From NCBI GenBank assembly GCA_023459215.1, contig JAEWVF010000077.1, positions 22,440 to 86,439 of the forward strand: DNA of 64,000 bases, in the 5' to 3' direction. This stretch comes from Chloroflexota bacterium (lineage in GTDB: Bacteria > Chloroflexota > Anaerolineae > Anaerolineales > Villigracilaceae). The notes under the pieces were generated by a model, which saw nothing but the letters and a program-made list of their open reading frames with translations, did no database searches and was not told where the DNA came from. Shown here one piece after another: positions 46,601 through 53,919 of this stretch; within the stretch, counting starts at the first letter, position 1, and each line of letters begins with the position of its first letter. Both the position numbers and the translations under genes were made by a program.

Positions 46601-46800
46601 TCCATCGCCGCGGTCAGGTGGAATGGGCTTTCTCCCTGCTCGACCTGGCGCGCTCACACCCGGCCTGCGAAGCCGATACCCGCCTCGAGATTGAGCGCAT
46701 CCTGTTGGGCTGGGGCCGCCCGGCAGATGCGCAGGAGCGGCCTCCCGTTGGGGATTTGTGGGCGGAAATTGACAAACTGCAAGCGTTGTTCCAGCACTAG
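43684..46800 (+). CDS. Class III nucleotide cyclase - AAA/STAND ATPase - TPR protein
   Basis: A 1038-residue cytosolic protein. An N-terminal coiled coil (1-55) leads into a class III cyclase domain (56-235) with metal-binding Asp64 and Asp108, Lys104, transition-state Asn179 and Arg183. Thr172 sits where class IIIa cyclases have Asp, which points to class IIIb, a group often bicarbonate-responsive. A STAND-type NTPase follows (Walker A GDAGIGKSR with Lys287, Walker B LVVLEDIHWAD). About seven to nine TPR-like repeats follow from residue 680. All catalytic residues are present, so cAMP synthesis is likely. Large antisense reading frames on the other strand are shadows of this GC-rich gene. 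Confidence 0.9.
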   Translation: MTKSLLEKIAELDMAIAAQETMRGKLDEAVLETILSTLQAQRATLEQQMAAHQQRRMVTVLFADVSGYTAMSERMDAEEVTHLMNRIWERLDRVILTGGGEIDKHLGDGVMALWGADEAREDNPERAVQAALAIQRELGEFCRENGIFLSMRIGINTGTAIVGEIGSLAERTVMGDAVNVASRLEKAAPLNGILISHDTFRHVRGIFDVEVRPPLDVKGKMEPLQTYLVLGAREHIFRLPSRGIEGIETRMIGRDQELRRLIGMLEALLREPAVTFITVVGDAGIGKSRLLYEFEKWFDLSPIEAFYFKGRATLQTRAAPYGLLRDLFAYRFGILESDSAQAVRRKFESEMAAVLREDGPFKAQVVGTLLGYDFSESALIRDVCGDVELLRRRALQYIGEFFASLAADGPILVVLEDIHWADRQSLAALRSLAAEHPTLGLLAVCLTRPTLYEREPGWDSAFAHALRLDLKPLNPAQSDALVAEILQRVENLPEVLRELIARNAEGNPFYVEELIKVLLDDGIILRGSERWQVDLSRLGSLRIPPTLTAVLQARLDSLQPAERVILQRASVVGRMFWDEPVVVMSDDLAPVMVADRLGALSQRELIYQHHKSAFDGADEFAFKHAILRDVTYESMLKKDRRAYHLRVARWLEAATGRSGRTAEYYSVIAAHYEQAGEVVKAVEYLAYSAERSFQLAEFGDAIEIVDHALALVADDASLDGLRARLLVQKGNIHSEKGAYVEARSYLEPGLDLARRAGDPKTVAKALGHLGRILNWLGEYGFARVYLREAYAIVQAQQDLAGQVFISRQLGNVAIVTGEHAEAVRYLNDSLALANSVDDLDSAAAALNSLGENAYAENQPAEALGFYEQAFALACKVGNRSDMAMIQANMGIVYLQRGDYAACRTHTLEALSLARAIESAWMTASALHVLGTAAIHAGQETLALEYLAESTRLMRQIGSEAFLTSLLPDYALILHRRGQVEWAFSLLDLARSHPACEADTRLEIERILLGWGRPADAQERPPVGDLWAEIDKLQALFQH

Positions 46801-46809
46801 TTTGCCGCC

Positions 46810-49326
46810 TTAATCGGTCGATGTGGATGCCACCAGGTTCAGGAAGGCGTCCACAACCGCCGGCTCGAAATGTTTGCCGCGCTGTTCGCGGATATACGCG
46901 AGCGCTTTTTCCTGCGGCCAGGCTTTGCGATATGGCCGGTCGCTGGTAAGCGCGTCCCAAACATCGATAATGGCAAAAATACGCGCGGCCTGCGGAATTT
47001 GCTGTTCGCGTAACCCTTCCGGGTATCCGCTGCCATCCCATTTTTCATGATGATAATAGGGAATAATCAGCGCCTGTCTCAAGTAATCGATTTTTGAGAG
47101 CATTTCGCGCGCGATGATGGGATGTTGCTCGATTACCTTGCGCTCGGCGGGCGTCAGCGCACCTTTTTTGAGTAGGATTCTTTCCGGAATGCCCATTTTG
47201 CCGACATCGTGCAGCAGAACGCCGTGGCGGATTGCCGTCAGCGCGCTTTGGCCCAGCCCCAGGCTTTGGGCCAGTTTGACGGTCATCTCGGTCGTGCGTT
47301 GGCTGTGTCCGTGCGATTCGCCTTCGTGCAGTTCCAGGGCGTGCGCCCAACCCGCGATGGTAGCATCGTAGGCAAAGGCGAGTTCGAGGTTCTTGTGCTG
47401 CAAGATATCGAACATCTGGGAAGTGTCCACCGCGATTGCGGTCTGGTCGGCCAGGGTCTCCAGGAAGTTTGACCAGGCGCTATCGAAGTTGGCGTTGGCG
47501 CGCAGGAAGATTTCAAGAATCCCTTTCATCTGGCCTCGGGCGATGAGTGGGATGCCATAATAAGCCTGGAATCCTTCGTTGTGGGCGAAGGATTTGTCTT
47601 TTTCAAGGATTTGCGCATCGTTGATTTGCAGGATTCTCCGTTCCAGCATCACGGTTCCTGCCAGACCCTGTCCGGGCCGGATTTCAGTTGATTCGATGTT
47701 GTTCTGGCGGAATCCCTCACAAGCCACATATTTCAATAGTTGCAAATCGGGGTCCAGCACCAGGATGGCGGCTGCATCCACATCGAGTTTGTGGATTGCC
47801 TGCTTGAGCAGGATATCCAGGGTAATCTGGATGTTGAAGCTGGAGGTGATGGCCCGGTCGATGGTGCGCAGGGCTTCCAGTTCGGAGATGCGCTTGTAAA
47901 GCGCCTGCTCGGCCTTTTTCTTCTCGGTGATATCGCGGCCAAAAACAATCAGACCCTTGCGGCTTCCATCCGGGTTGAAGATTGGCGCTTTAATCACATC
48001 GTAAACTTTGTGATCGCCGTCCGGGGTTGGTATGGCTTCTTCGCCCCGGCTGATTGTTTTCGCCCGCCAGGCATTTTCATCGGATTGCTCGCAGGTCAGG
48101 AAGGCCTCCCGGTAGAGTGGATCAGTATAGTCGGCCAGTTCGGCGTCGGTTTTGCCGCGATAATCCACACCGGTTAGCCGGAAAAGATGCAGGTCGGCGG
48201 TGTTTACTTCGAGCCACCTGTTTTTTTCATCCTTGAAGCAGATAATATCCGGCGTGGAATTGATCAGGACGTTCAGGCGGGTATTGACCTCGCGCAGTTT
48301 TTCTTCGTTCTCTTTTTGTTCGCTGATGTCGGTGATAAACCCCTCCAACGATAGCAGCTTGTCATTTTCATCGAAAATGCCGCGGCCCTGTTCCCAAACC
48401 CATTTTTCGATATTGGATGCATCAATGATGCGGTAAACCAGCGTAAAGGGCCGGTAATGCTTGACCGCTTCCTGAATTTCATCCCAGACCCGCTGCCGGT
48501 CTTCGGGGTGGATGATTTTCCCGTAGGTAATATTGTTGTTGCCAAGCAAATCTTCGCGGCGATATCCGGTTAGCGCGAAAACACCTTCACTGATGTATTC
48601 CATGGTTCTCCAGTCCGGATCATTCTTGCAGCGGTAAACCATTCCGGGCAGGTTGCTCACCAGGGTGGAGAGCATACGCTGGTTTTCCTTTAAGCTGGTT
48701 TCGATTTCTTTACGGTCGTTGATGTTGCGCACAGAGACAACATAGCGTTCCTCGCAGCCGATGGTGATAAAGCGCATGTTGACCTCGACCCAGAATAAGC
48801 GTCCGTCTTTTTGCCTGACCTGCCATTCAAAGACTTGCGGCCCCTCTGATTTTGATTTGGCGGCAAATTCGATAATGGTTTTGTCTGGGTATTGCATTAA
48901 AACACTGCTCAGTTGATGAACTGGCTTGTTGACAGCTTCTTCGCGGGTATAGCCAAAGATTTCGAACAAGCGTTGATTGGTATCGATGATTTTGCCGCTG
49001 CCGGCAGCGATGACCAGGATGGCGTCGTTGGTTGAATCCAGGACAGCTTTCAGGTAATCATTGCTGAAAGCCAGGGCTTGTTGGGTTTCCTGGCGTTGGG
49101 CGGCTTCCCGTCTCCAACTGGAAAGTTGGGCGCGCAGCAGGACATACAGCAGCGCGGTGGTGACGGTAACGAAGAACAGGCCTTTGTAGGTTTGCATTTG
49201 GGTCAGGATGAACGCATCTTTGGCGATAAAAGAGATAACCCGGTCTGAGAGCAGAATCCACAAACCGGCCAGCAAGGCGTAGATCAGACTTGTGCGCAAG
49301 GCTATGTTTCTCAGGTGTTGGGCCAT
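46810..49326 (-). CDS. Membrane PAS-GAF-HD-GYP cyclic-di-GMP phosphodiesterase
   Basis: An 838-residue protein with two N-terminal helices (about 10-55), then three PAS/PAC units (95-215, 225-345 and 350-470, each ending in a typical PAC turn such as GRDITEKKKAEQ), a GAF domain (485-640) and an HD-GYP domain (650-838). HD-GYP residues are intact: LLHDVGKMGIP (His706, Asp707), EQHP and YHHEKWDGSGYP. Hydrolysis of c-di-GMP is expected. The ATG at 49326 (MAQHLRN) is chosen because the upstream extension crosses a terminator. Convergent with the cyclase gene. Confidence 0.92.
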   Translation of the reverse strand: MAQHLRNIALRTSLIYALLAGLWILLSDRVISFIAKDAFILTQMQTYKGLFFVTVTTALLYVLLRAQLSSWRREAAQRQETQQALAFSNDYLKAVLDSTNDAILVIAAGSGKIIDTNQRLFEIFGYTREEAVNKPVHQLSSVLMQYPDKTIIEFAAKSKSEGPQVFEWQVRQKDGRLFWVEVNMRFITIGCEERYVVSVRNINDRKEIETSLKENQRMLSTLVSNLPGMVYRCKNDPDWRTMEYISEGVFALTGYRREDLLGNNNITYGKIIHPEDRQRVWDEIQEAVKHYRPFTLVYRIIDASNIEKWVWEQGRGIFDENDKLLSLEGFITDISEQKENEEKLREVNTRLNVLINSTPDIICFKDEKNRWLEVNTADLHLFRLTGVDYRGKTDAELADYTDPLYREAFLTCEQSDENAWRAKTISRGEEAIPTPDGDHKVYDVIKAPIFNPDGSRKGLIVFGRDITEKKKAEQALYKRISELEALRTIDRAITSSFNIQITLDILLKQAIHKLDVDAAAILVLDPDLQLLKYVACEGFRQNNIESTEIRPGQGLAGTVMLERRILQINDAQILEKDKSFAHNEGFQAYYGIPLIARGQMKGILEIFLRANANFDSAWSNFLETLADQTAIAVDTSQMFDILQHKNLELAFAYDATIAGWAHALELHEGESHGHSQRTTEMTVKLAQSLGLGQSALTAIRHGVLLHDVGKMGIPERILLKKGALTPAERKVIEQHPIIAREMLSKIDYLRQALIIPYYHHEKWDGSGYPEGLREQQIPQAARIFAIIDVWDALTSDRPYRKAWPQEKALAYIREQRGKHFEPAVVDAFLNLVASTSTD

Positions 49327-49391
49327 GATACTCTCGTTGAATATATCGAACGGATAAGTGTGTTTATATTTTACAACTTTTAGCAAGGAAT

Positions 49392-49422
49392 AAAAAAAGC
49401 CGCCCTGCGTGCAGGACGGCTT
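49392..49422 (-). terminator. Intrinsic terminator after the M42/S51 cluster
   Basis: On the minus strand AAGCCGTCCTGC and GCAGGGCGGCTT form a hairpin followed by a run of T, 14 bases after the stop of the last M42 gene. It ends the four-gene peptidase operon. Confidence 0.85.
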
Positions 49423-49435
49423 GCGACTTGTCGGT

Positions 49436-50437
49436 TTATAACGCGACAGGTTTGCTGAGCAGTTCACCGATCAATTTGACCGCGTTCTGGACATCGTTGA
49501 TGTCCACCATTTCGCTCGGGCTGTGAACATAGCGGCAGGGAATTGAGATGCAACCGACCGGCACGCCGCTGCGCACCAGTTGCATGGCGCGCGCATCGGT
49601 GGTTCCGCCCAGCAACACTTCGCGCTGATAGGGGATTTTGGCTTTCTCGGCGGCCTGGATCATCCAATCGACGATGCGCGGATCGGAGAGCATCCCGCCA
49701 TCCTTGATTTTGATTGCCGGCCCTTTGCCGAGCGCCATCTCGAAGTTTTTTCGGCCAGGCGTGTCGCCCCAGCCGGTAACGTCAATGGAAAAGCCCAGGT
49801 CGGGGTCAATCCCGAAGGCCGAGGTTTCTGCGCCGCGGGTGCCGACTTCCTCCTGGGTGGTGAAAACAAAATAAACCTCGTGCGGCGTGCTCTTGAGCGC
49901 GCGCAAGGCCTCAATCGCCACCGCGCAGCCAATGCGGTCATCCATGCTCTTGGCCACGATTTTGTCGCCCAGGTCGAGGAAGGGGCGCTCAAAGGCGGCG
50001 ACTTCGCCCACTTTGACGGGGCATTCCTTGCGGTTTTTTGCGCCGACATCAATGAACATCTTCTCGATGCTGGGCGTATCGGTTGGCTTTTCAAGCGGCT
50101 CGGTGTGGACGATGCCTGGCGTTCCGCTATAGAAGCGCACGCGTGAGCCCATCAGCATTTGCGGATACACCCCGCCGATGGTGGTAAAGCGCACAAAACC
50201 GTTTTCGTCGATGTGCGAGGCGACCAGGCCGATCTCGTCCATGTGGGCGGCGATCATGATCCGCTTGGCTTTCCCGGCGCCCTTGGATGGGCCTTTGCGC
50301 ACGATCAGGTTGCCGAGCGCGTCCACGCGGATTTCATCGCCCAAGCCTTGCACCTCGTCCCGAATCACGTCGCGGATGGCCGATTCGTAACCGGAAGGCG
50401 AGAAGGTTTCTGTGAGTTTCTGAATGAGAGACTTCAT
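49436..50437 (-). CDS. M42 family aminopeptidase (paralogue 1)
   Basis: A 333-residue dinuclear-metal aminopeptidase or endoglucanase-like M42 protein, expected to form tetrahedral dodecamers that trim short peptides in the cytosol. Ligand regions: AAHMDEIGLVASH, SMDDRIGCAVAIEAL, FTTQEEVGTRGAE, SIDVTGWGDTPG and RYVHSPSEMVD near the end. It is last in the four-gene minus-strand peptidase cluster. AAGGAG precedes the ATG. Confidence 0.92.
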   Translation of the reverse strand: MKSLIQKLTETFSPSGYESAIRDVIRDEVQGLGDEIRVDALGNLIVRKGPSKGAGKAKRIMIAAHMDEIGLVASHIDENGFVRFTTIGGVYPQMLMGSRVRFYSGTPGIVHTEPLEKPTDTPSIEKMFIDVGAKNRKECPVKVGEVAAFERPFLDLGDKIVAKSMDDRIGCAVAIEALRALKSTPHEVYFVFTTQEEVGTRGAETSAFGIDPDLGFSIDVTGWGDTPGRKNFEMALGKGPAIKIKDGGMLSDPRIVDWMIQAAEKAKIPYQREVLLGGTTDARAMQLVRSGVPVGCISIPCRYVHSPSEMVDINDVQNAVKLIGELLSKPVAL

Positions 50438-50461
50438 TGCATCTCCTTGAAAAGGTTTTGA

Positions 50462-51139
50462 CTATTGAGGTAAATCCATTTGTGCGCCGCTTGAAAACGA
50501 GACGGCTTCATGTTTGCTGATCAGATGAACTTGCCGACGGCCCATAACCGTCCATGTCTGTCCCAGTTTGCCGACCAGGGCGGTATCTTCATCTAGCCCG
50601 AGGATATATTCGTTTTCGGACAAGAGCAGCGATTGCAACAGCGGGATGGACAATCCGCGCCAGGCGCTTAAGCGGTCAAAATGCGGGATGATGTGGCTCT
50701 TTGGCAAAAGGCCAAAGGCGCGCTGCTGTCGCAGCCCAAAGGTTCGCAGGTCGGGCAGGAATTCGCCGATGAACATGGCCCCGGCTGAGCAGCCTGCAAA
50801 AGCCGCGCCGCGCGCTGTTGCTTTTTGTACTGCGCCCCAGGCTTTTGTGCCGTTTAACGTTTCGTACAGGTAGTGCGGTTTGCCGCCGGAGAAATAGATT
50901 AAATCAGCCTGTTCGATTTGCTCGGCAAAGTCGACTTGTTCCGCCTCGTTTCGATTGGTAAGTTTCAGTGCTGTAACTTCTGCGCCCAGGCTCTTGAAAT
51001 GTTCCTCGCCCATACGCATCCAACGAGAAACCGAGATTTCACCTTCTGTTCCAGCGGCGGTCGGCAGGCAGACCACCTGCGGCTTGCGTCCGTTTGCGCC
51101 GCTGTTTTCGAGCAGGAATCGGTCGATTTCATTCATCAC
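50462..51139 (-). CDS. S51 family serine peptidase (cyanophycinase / dipeptidase E-like)
   Basis: A peptidase of about 225 residues with the S51 nucleophile motif AGCSAGAMFIGE, a YFSGG strand upstream and GLDEDTALV toward the C-terminus, as in cyanophycinase and PepE. The ATG at 51139 gives a protein lacking the first beta strand of the fold. The open frame continues upstream and encodes TLALLGSGEYLPV, which is exactly the expected LGSGE start of the family, but the only codons there are GTG (51142) and a possible ATA (51184). The true start is uncertain. It lies between two M42 genes. Confidence 0.8.
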   Translation of the reverse strand: MMNEIDRFLLENSGANGRKPQVVCLPTAAGTEGEISVSRWMRMGEEHFKSLGAEVTALKLTNRNEAEQVDFAEQIEQADLIYFSGGKPHYLYETLNGTKAWGAVQKATARGAAFAGCSAGAMFIGEFLPDLRTFGLRQQRAFGLLPKSHIIPHFDRLSAWRGLSIPLLQSLLLSENEYILGLDEDTALVGKLGQTWTVMGRRQVHLISKHEAVSFSSGAQMDLPQ

Positions 51140-51185
51140 CGGCAGGTATTCGCCGGAGCCGAGCAGGGCCAGGGTGCCGTTTATA

Positions 51186-52247
51186 CTAAGGCCTGTTTTC
51201 AGCCAGCAAATCTGGCGAAATACGCTTGAGCGCGGCTTGTAAAAGCGCTACTGAATTTTTCCAATCGTCCACGCGCATGACCAGGGTGGATGTATGCGCA
51301 TAACGTCCCGGCACCGAGACGGAGACGGAGGGAATGCCGGCCTGTTGGCGATGGATGGCTCCCGCATCGGTCCCGCCGCCGCCTGGCTGGCGGAACTGAT
51401 AGGGGATTTTCTCACTGTCGCCGGTCGCCGCCAAAAAGCGTACCAGGCGCGGGTCGCTCAACGTCCCGGCGTCATAGGTGTAAAGCGCCGGGCCGAGGCC
51501 GAGTTTCGTGTTGTAGTAAATATTTTCTTCTTCGGCGAAGTGCGGCAGGTCGTTGGCCGGGGTCGAGTCGATGGCAATGGCCAGGTCGGGCTTGAAATAG
51601 TTGGCGGCCACTTTCGCGCCGCGCAAACCGATTTCTTCCTGCACGGAGAAGGACAGGCACAGGTCGATATGTGCCGGGGCGGTTTTGAGCAGGTCGATCA
51701 GGATGGCGCAGCCGACGCGGTTATCGATGGCTTTGGCGAAAATCGACGGGCCGACGCGCTTGAAGCGGGTTGCAAAAACCGCCCGCTCGCCGACTTTGGC
51801 TTTGCCGCCGGGGCCGATGTCGATCCGCAATTGGTCCAGCGGGATTTTGCGCTGGCGCTCGTCGGGCGTGGTCAGGTGGATCGGGCGCGCGCCGATGACG
51901 CCGGGAGTCTTGCTCTTGCCAACCAGCACAGCCTTGCCGACCAGTTGGCGCACATCCAGGCCGCCGACCAGTTCGAAGCGGTAGATGCCCTCGTTGTCGT
52001 CAGCCACCAGCATGAAACCGACTTCGTCCATGTGAGCATCCAGCATCACCCGCAGGGGCTTGTCGCCGCCAGCGCTGGCTTTTTTGGTAACGAGCACATT
52101 GCCGAGCGCATCCACTTTGATTTCATCGGCATACGGCTTGACTTCTTCCAGAATGATCTGGCGCACCTCGCCCTCGTCGCCTGAAACGCCGCTGGCATTG
52201 CATAATTTTTCGAGCAATTTGAATTGTTTTTCCGAAATGTTTGCCAT
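51186..52247 (-). CDS. M42 family aminopeptidase (paralogue 2)
   Basis: A 353-residue M42 metallopeptidase. Ligand motifs: LDAHMDEVGFMLVA, AIDNRVGCAILIDLL, FSVQEEIGLRGA, AIDSTPANDLP and GRYAHTSTLVMR. It is clearly distinct from the neighbouring paralogues, so the three may differ in side-chain preference, as in archaeal TET sets. It starts five bases after the stop of paralogue 3. Confidence 0.92.
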   Translation of the reverse strand: MANISEKQFKLLEKLCNASGVSGDEGEVRQIILEEVKPYADEIKVDALGNVLVTKKASAGGDKPLRVMLDAHMDEVGFMLVADDNEGIYRFELVGGLDVRQLVGKAVLVGKSKTPGVIGARPIHLTTPDERQRKIPLDQLRIDIGPGGKAKVGERAVFATRFKRVGPSIFAKAIDNRVGCAILIDLLKTAPAHIDLCLSFSVQEEIGLRGAKVAANYFKPDLAIAIDSTPANDLPHFAEEENIYYNTKLGLGPALYTYDAGTLSDPRLVRFLAATGDSEKIPYQFRQPGGGGTDAGAIHRQQAGIPSVSVSVPGRYAHTSTLVMRVDDWKNSVALLQAALKRISPDLLAENRP

Positions 52248-52252
52248 GTTCG

Positions 52253-53329
52253 TTAATCTTCCCAGACAATCTTCTCGACAAAATCGGGTTCAAGGGCGGC
52301 AATAAACTCGGCCAGCAACCGCCCGGCGCGTTGGATATCCTTGAGCGCGACCAGCTCGACCGGGGTGTGCATGTAGCGCAGTGGAATGCCGATGACCATC
52401 GTCGGGATACCTTCGGCGCTGATTTGCATGGCATAGGCATCCGTGCCGGAATGGCGCGGCATAACCTCGCTCTGGTAGGGGATTTCGAGGCTTTTGGCGA
52501 GTTCTTCGAATTTCTTGAACAGGAAGGGGTGCAGGTTCGGGCCAAAACCGAGGGTTGGCCCTTTGCCAAACGGGAAGGTCTGCCAGTCGCTTGCGCCAGG
52601 GCCTTTGGCAAAGGTCACATCGATGGCAACTGCCAGGTCGGGGCGCAGGCCGTGAGCGGAGGTGAAAGCCCCGCCCAGGGTTACTTCTTCCTGTGCGGTA
52701 GCAACGGCCCAGACATCCCAACTGTGGGTTTTCTTCTTTAATTCATCCAGCGCGACCGTTACCACGGCAACCGAAGCGCGGTTATCGAGCGAGTGGCCGG
52801 CCAGGGCCTCCCCGGCCAGTTCGACCGGTTCGGTTGCGTAGGAAACCAGGTCGCCAATCTGCACTTTGGCGGCAACTTCTTTGGGCAGCAAACCGGTTTC
52901 GATGAACAGGTGATCCATCGGCACCGGGCTGTCGGCCATGGCCGCAGGCAACAGGCGCGCCGACGGCTGGACGACAACACCGGGCAGTTCTTCCACGTTG
53001 CCGCCCCTGCTGGCGTGGACGGTAACCGGCGTTCCGGGCAGCACGCGCGCATCCACCCCGCCGACCTGGGTCACGCGCAGGAAACCATCCTGCACCCTGG
53101 TGACCATCATGCCGATGGCGTCCATGTGGGCGGCCAGCATGATTTTCGGATTAGCGCCGGGCCTAGCCGAAGTACCTTTTTTGAAGGCTTCAAGCGAACC
53201 GATCTTGCTGTATTGGACTTCATCCACCAGCGGACGCCAAGTTGCCTCAATGATTTTGGCGGCCGGGGTTTCGTAAGCCGAAAGGCCAGACGTGGAGAGC
53301 AGGGATTTCAGGAAAGGGGTCAGTTCCAT
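52253..53329 (-). CDS. M42 family aminopeptidase (paralogue 3)
   Basis: A 358-residue M42 peptidase, first gene of the peptidase cluster. Motifs: LAAHMDAIGMMVTR, SLDNRASVAVVTVAL, ATAQEEVTLGGA, AIDVTFAKGPGA and RYMHTPVELVAL. The dinuclear-site residues appear intact, and glutamate in QEEV fits the catalytic base. No signal peptide is seen, so it should act in the cytosol. Confidence 0.91.
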   Translation of the reverse strand: MELTPFLKSLLSTSGLSAYETPAAKIIEATWRPLVDEVQYSKIGSLEAFKKGTSARPGANPKIMLAAHMDAIGMMVTRVQDGFLRVTQVGGVDARVLPGTPVTVHASRGGNVEELPGVVVQPSARLLPAAMADSPVPMDHLFIETGLLPKEVAAKVQIGDLVSYATEPVELAGEALAGHSLDNRASVAVVTVALDELKKKTHSWDVWAVATAQEEVTLGGAFTSAHGLRPDLAVAIDVTFAKGPGASDWQTFPFGKGPTLGFGPNLHPFLFKKFEELAKSLEIPYQSEVMPRHSGTDAYAMQISAEGIPTMVIGIPLRYMHTPVELVALKDIQRAGRLLAEFIAALEPDFVEKIVWED

Positions 53330-53359
53330 TGAAGGTTCAATCCATTCTCTGGGTGGGTA

Positions 53360-53896
53360 TTAAGGGGTAGCGGTATCTGTGGGTGTGCCGGGTGAGGCCG
53401 TGAAGGTGGCGCTCGGCGGGACGGGCGTGTTGCTCGGGGTGAGCGTAAAGGTTGCGCTGGGCGGCACCGGCGTATTGCTGGGGGTGAAGGTCGCGCTGGG
53501 CGGAACCGGCGTATTGGTGCGGGTCGCGGTTGGTGGCTGAAGCGTAGGCGTGAAGGTGTTCGTTTGCGGCAGGAACGGCGTCGGCGAAGCGGTTGGGGTG
53601 GCGGTTGCCGTTGGGGTTGTGGTCGCAGTCGGGGTGTTGGTCAGGGTTGCCGTCAACACATTCGGAGTCGGCGACGGCCCGGCGGTGGTCGGGATGACAA
53701 GCAAGGTTTCTGTAGGCGTCAGGGTTGGAACGCTGATGGTTGGTGTGGGGGTGGGCGTGCGTTCACCGGAAGTTAATGACAGGACAACAAACCCCAGGCA
53801 GTAACACGGAATCGTCGCCAGGATAATTGTCAGCAGGGTCGTCCTGCGGCGGTTACGAACTTGGTCAGTGTTGAACACGCCGTTATGATACCACAT
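53360..53896 (-). CDS. Membrane-anchored Thr/Pro/Ser-repeat surface protein
   Basis: A 178-residue protein with one N-terminal helix (about residues 20-42) and a low-complexity exterior of Thr, Pro and Ser. Three near-identical copies of [11 protein letters not shown] occur at the C-terminal end. No folded domain is visible. It resembles the Thr/Pro linkers of other exported proteins in this genome but has no cargo domain. It may be a cell-wall spacer or a truncated surface protein. Divergent from sbcC. Confidence 0.65.
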   Translation of the reverse strand: MWYHNGVFNTDQVRNRRRTTLLTIILATIPCYCLGFVVLSLTSGERTPTPTPTISVPTLTPTETLLVIPTTAGPSPTPNVLTATLTNTPTATTTPTATATPTASPTPFLPQTNTFTPTLQPPTATRTNTPVPPSATFTPSNTPVPPSATFTLTPSNTPVPPSATFTASPGTPTDTATP

Positions 53897-53907
53897 CTAA
53901 ATCAAAG

Positions 53908-53913
53908 TAAAAT
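53908..53913 (+). promoter_or_regulatory. sbcC: -10-like TAAAAT six bases before sbcC
   Basis: TAAAAT is followed by AAGCCC and the sbcC ATG. Initiation would fall at the start codon, and there is no ribosome site. A second hexamer, TATGAT, lies further upstream. Confidence 0.35.
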
Positions 53914-53919
53914 AAGCCC

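Noticed and set aside
43663..46605. Long antisense reading frames (470 and 501 codons) opposite the cyclase gene
   Set aside because: Both lack family motifs and have the skewed composition of shadow frames in GC-rich genes; the plus-strand frame has complete cyclase, ATPase and TPR motifs.
46810..49467. N-terminal extension of the HD-GYP protein up to 49467
   Set aside because: The extra residues run through the terminator hairpin at 49392-49422, and a natural start with a membrane anchor lies at 49326.
53360..53560. Regular repeats that could look like a CRISPR array
   Set aside because: The repeats are in-frame codons of a Thr/Pro-rich protein with no unique spacers, and no cas genes lie nearby.
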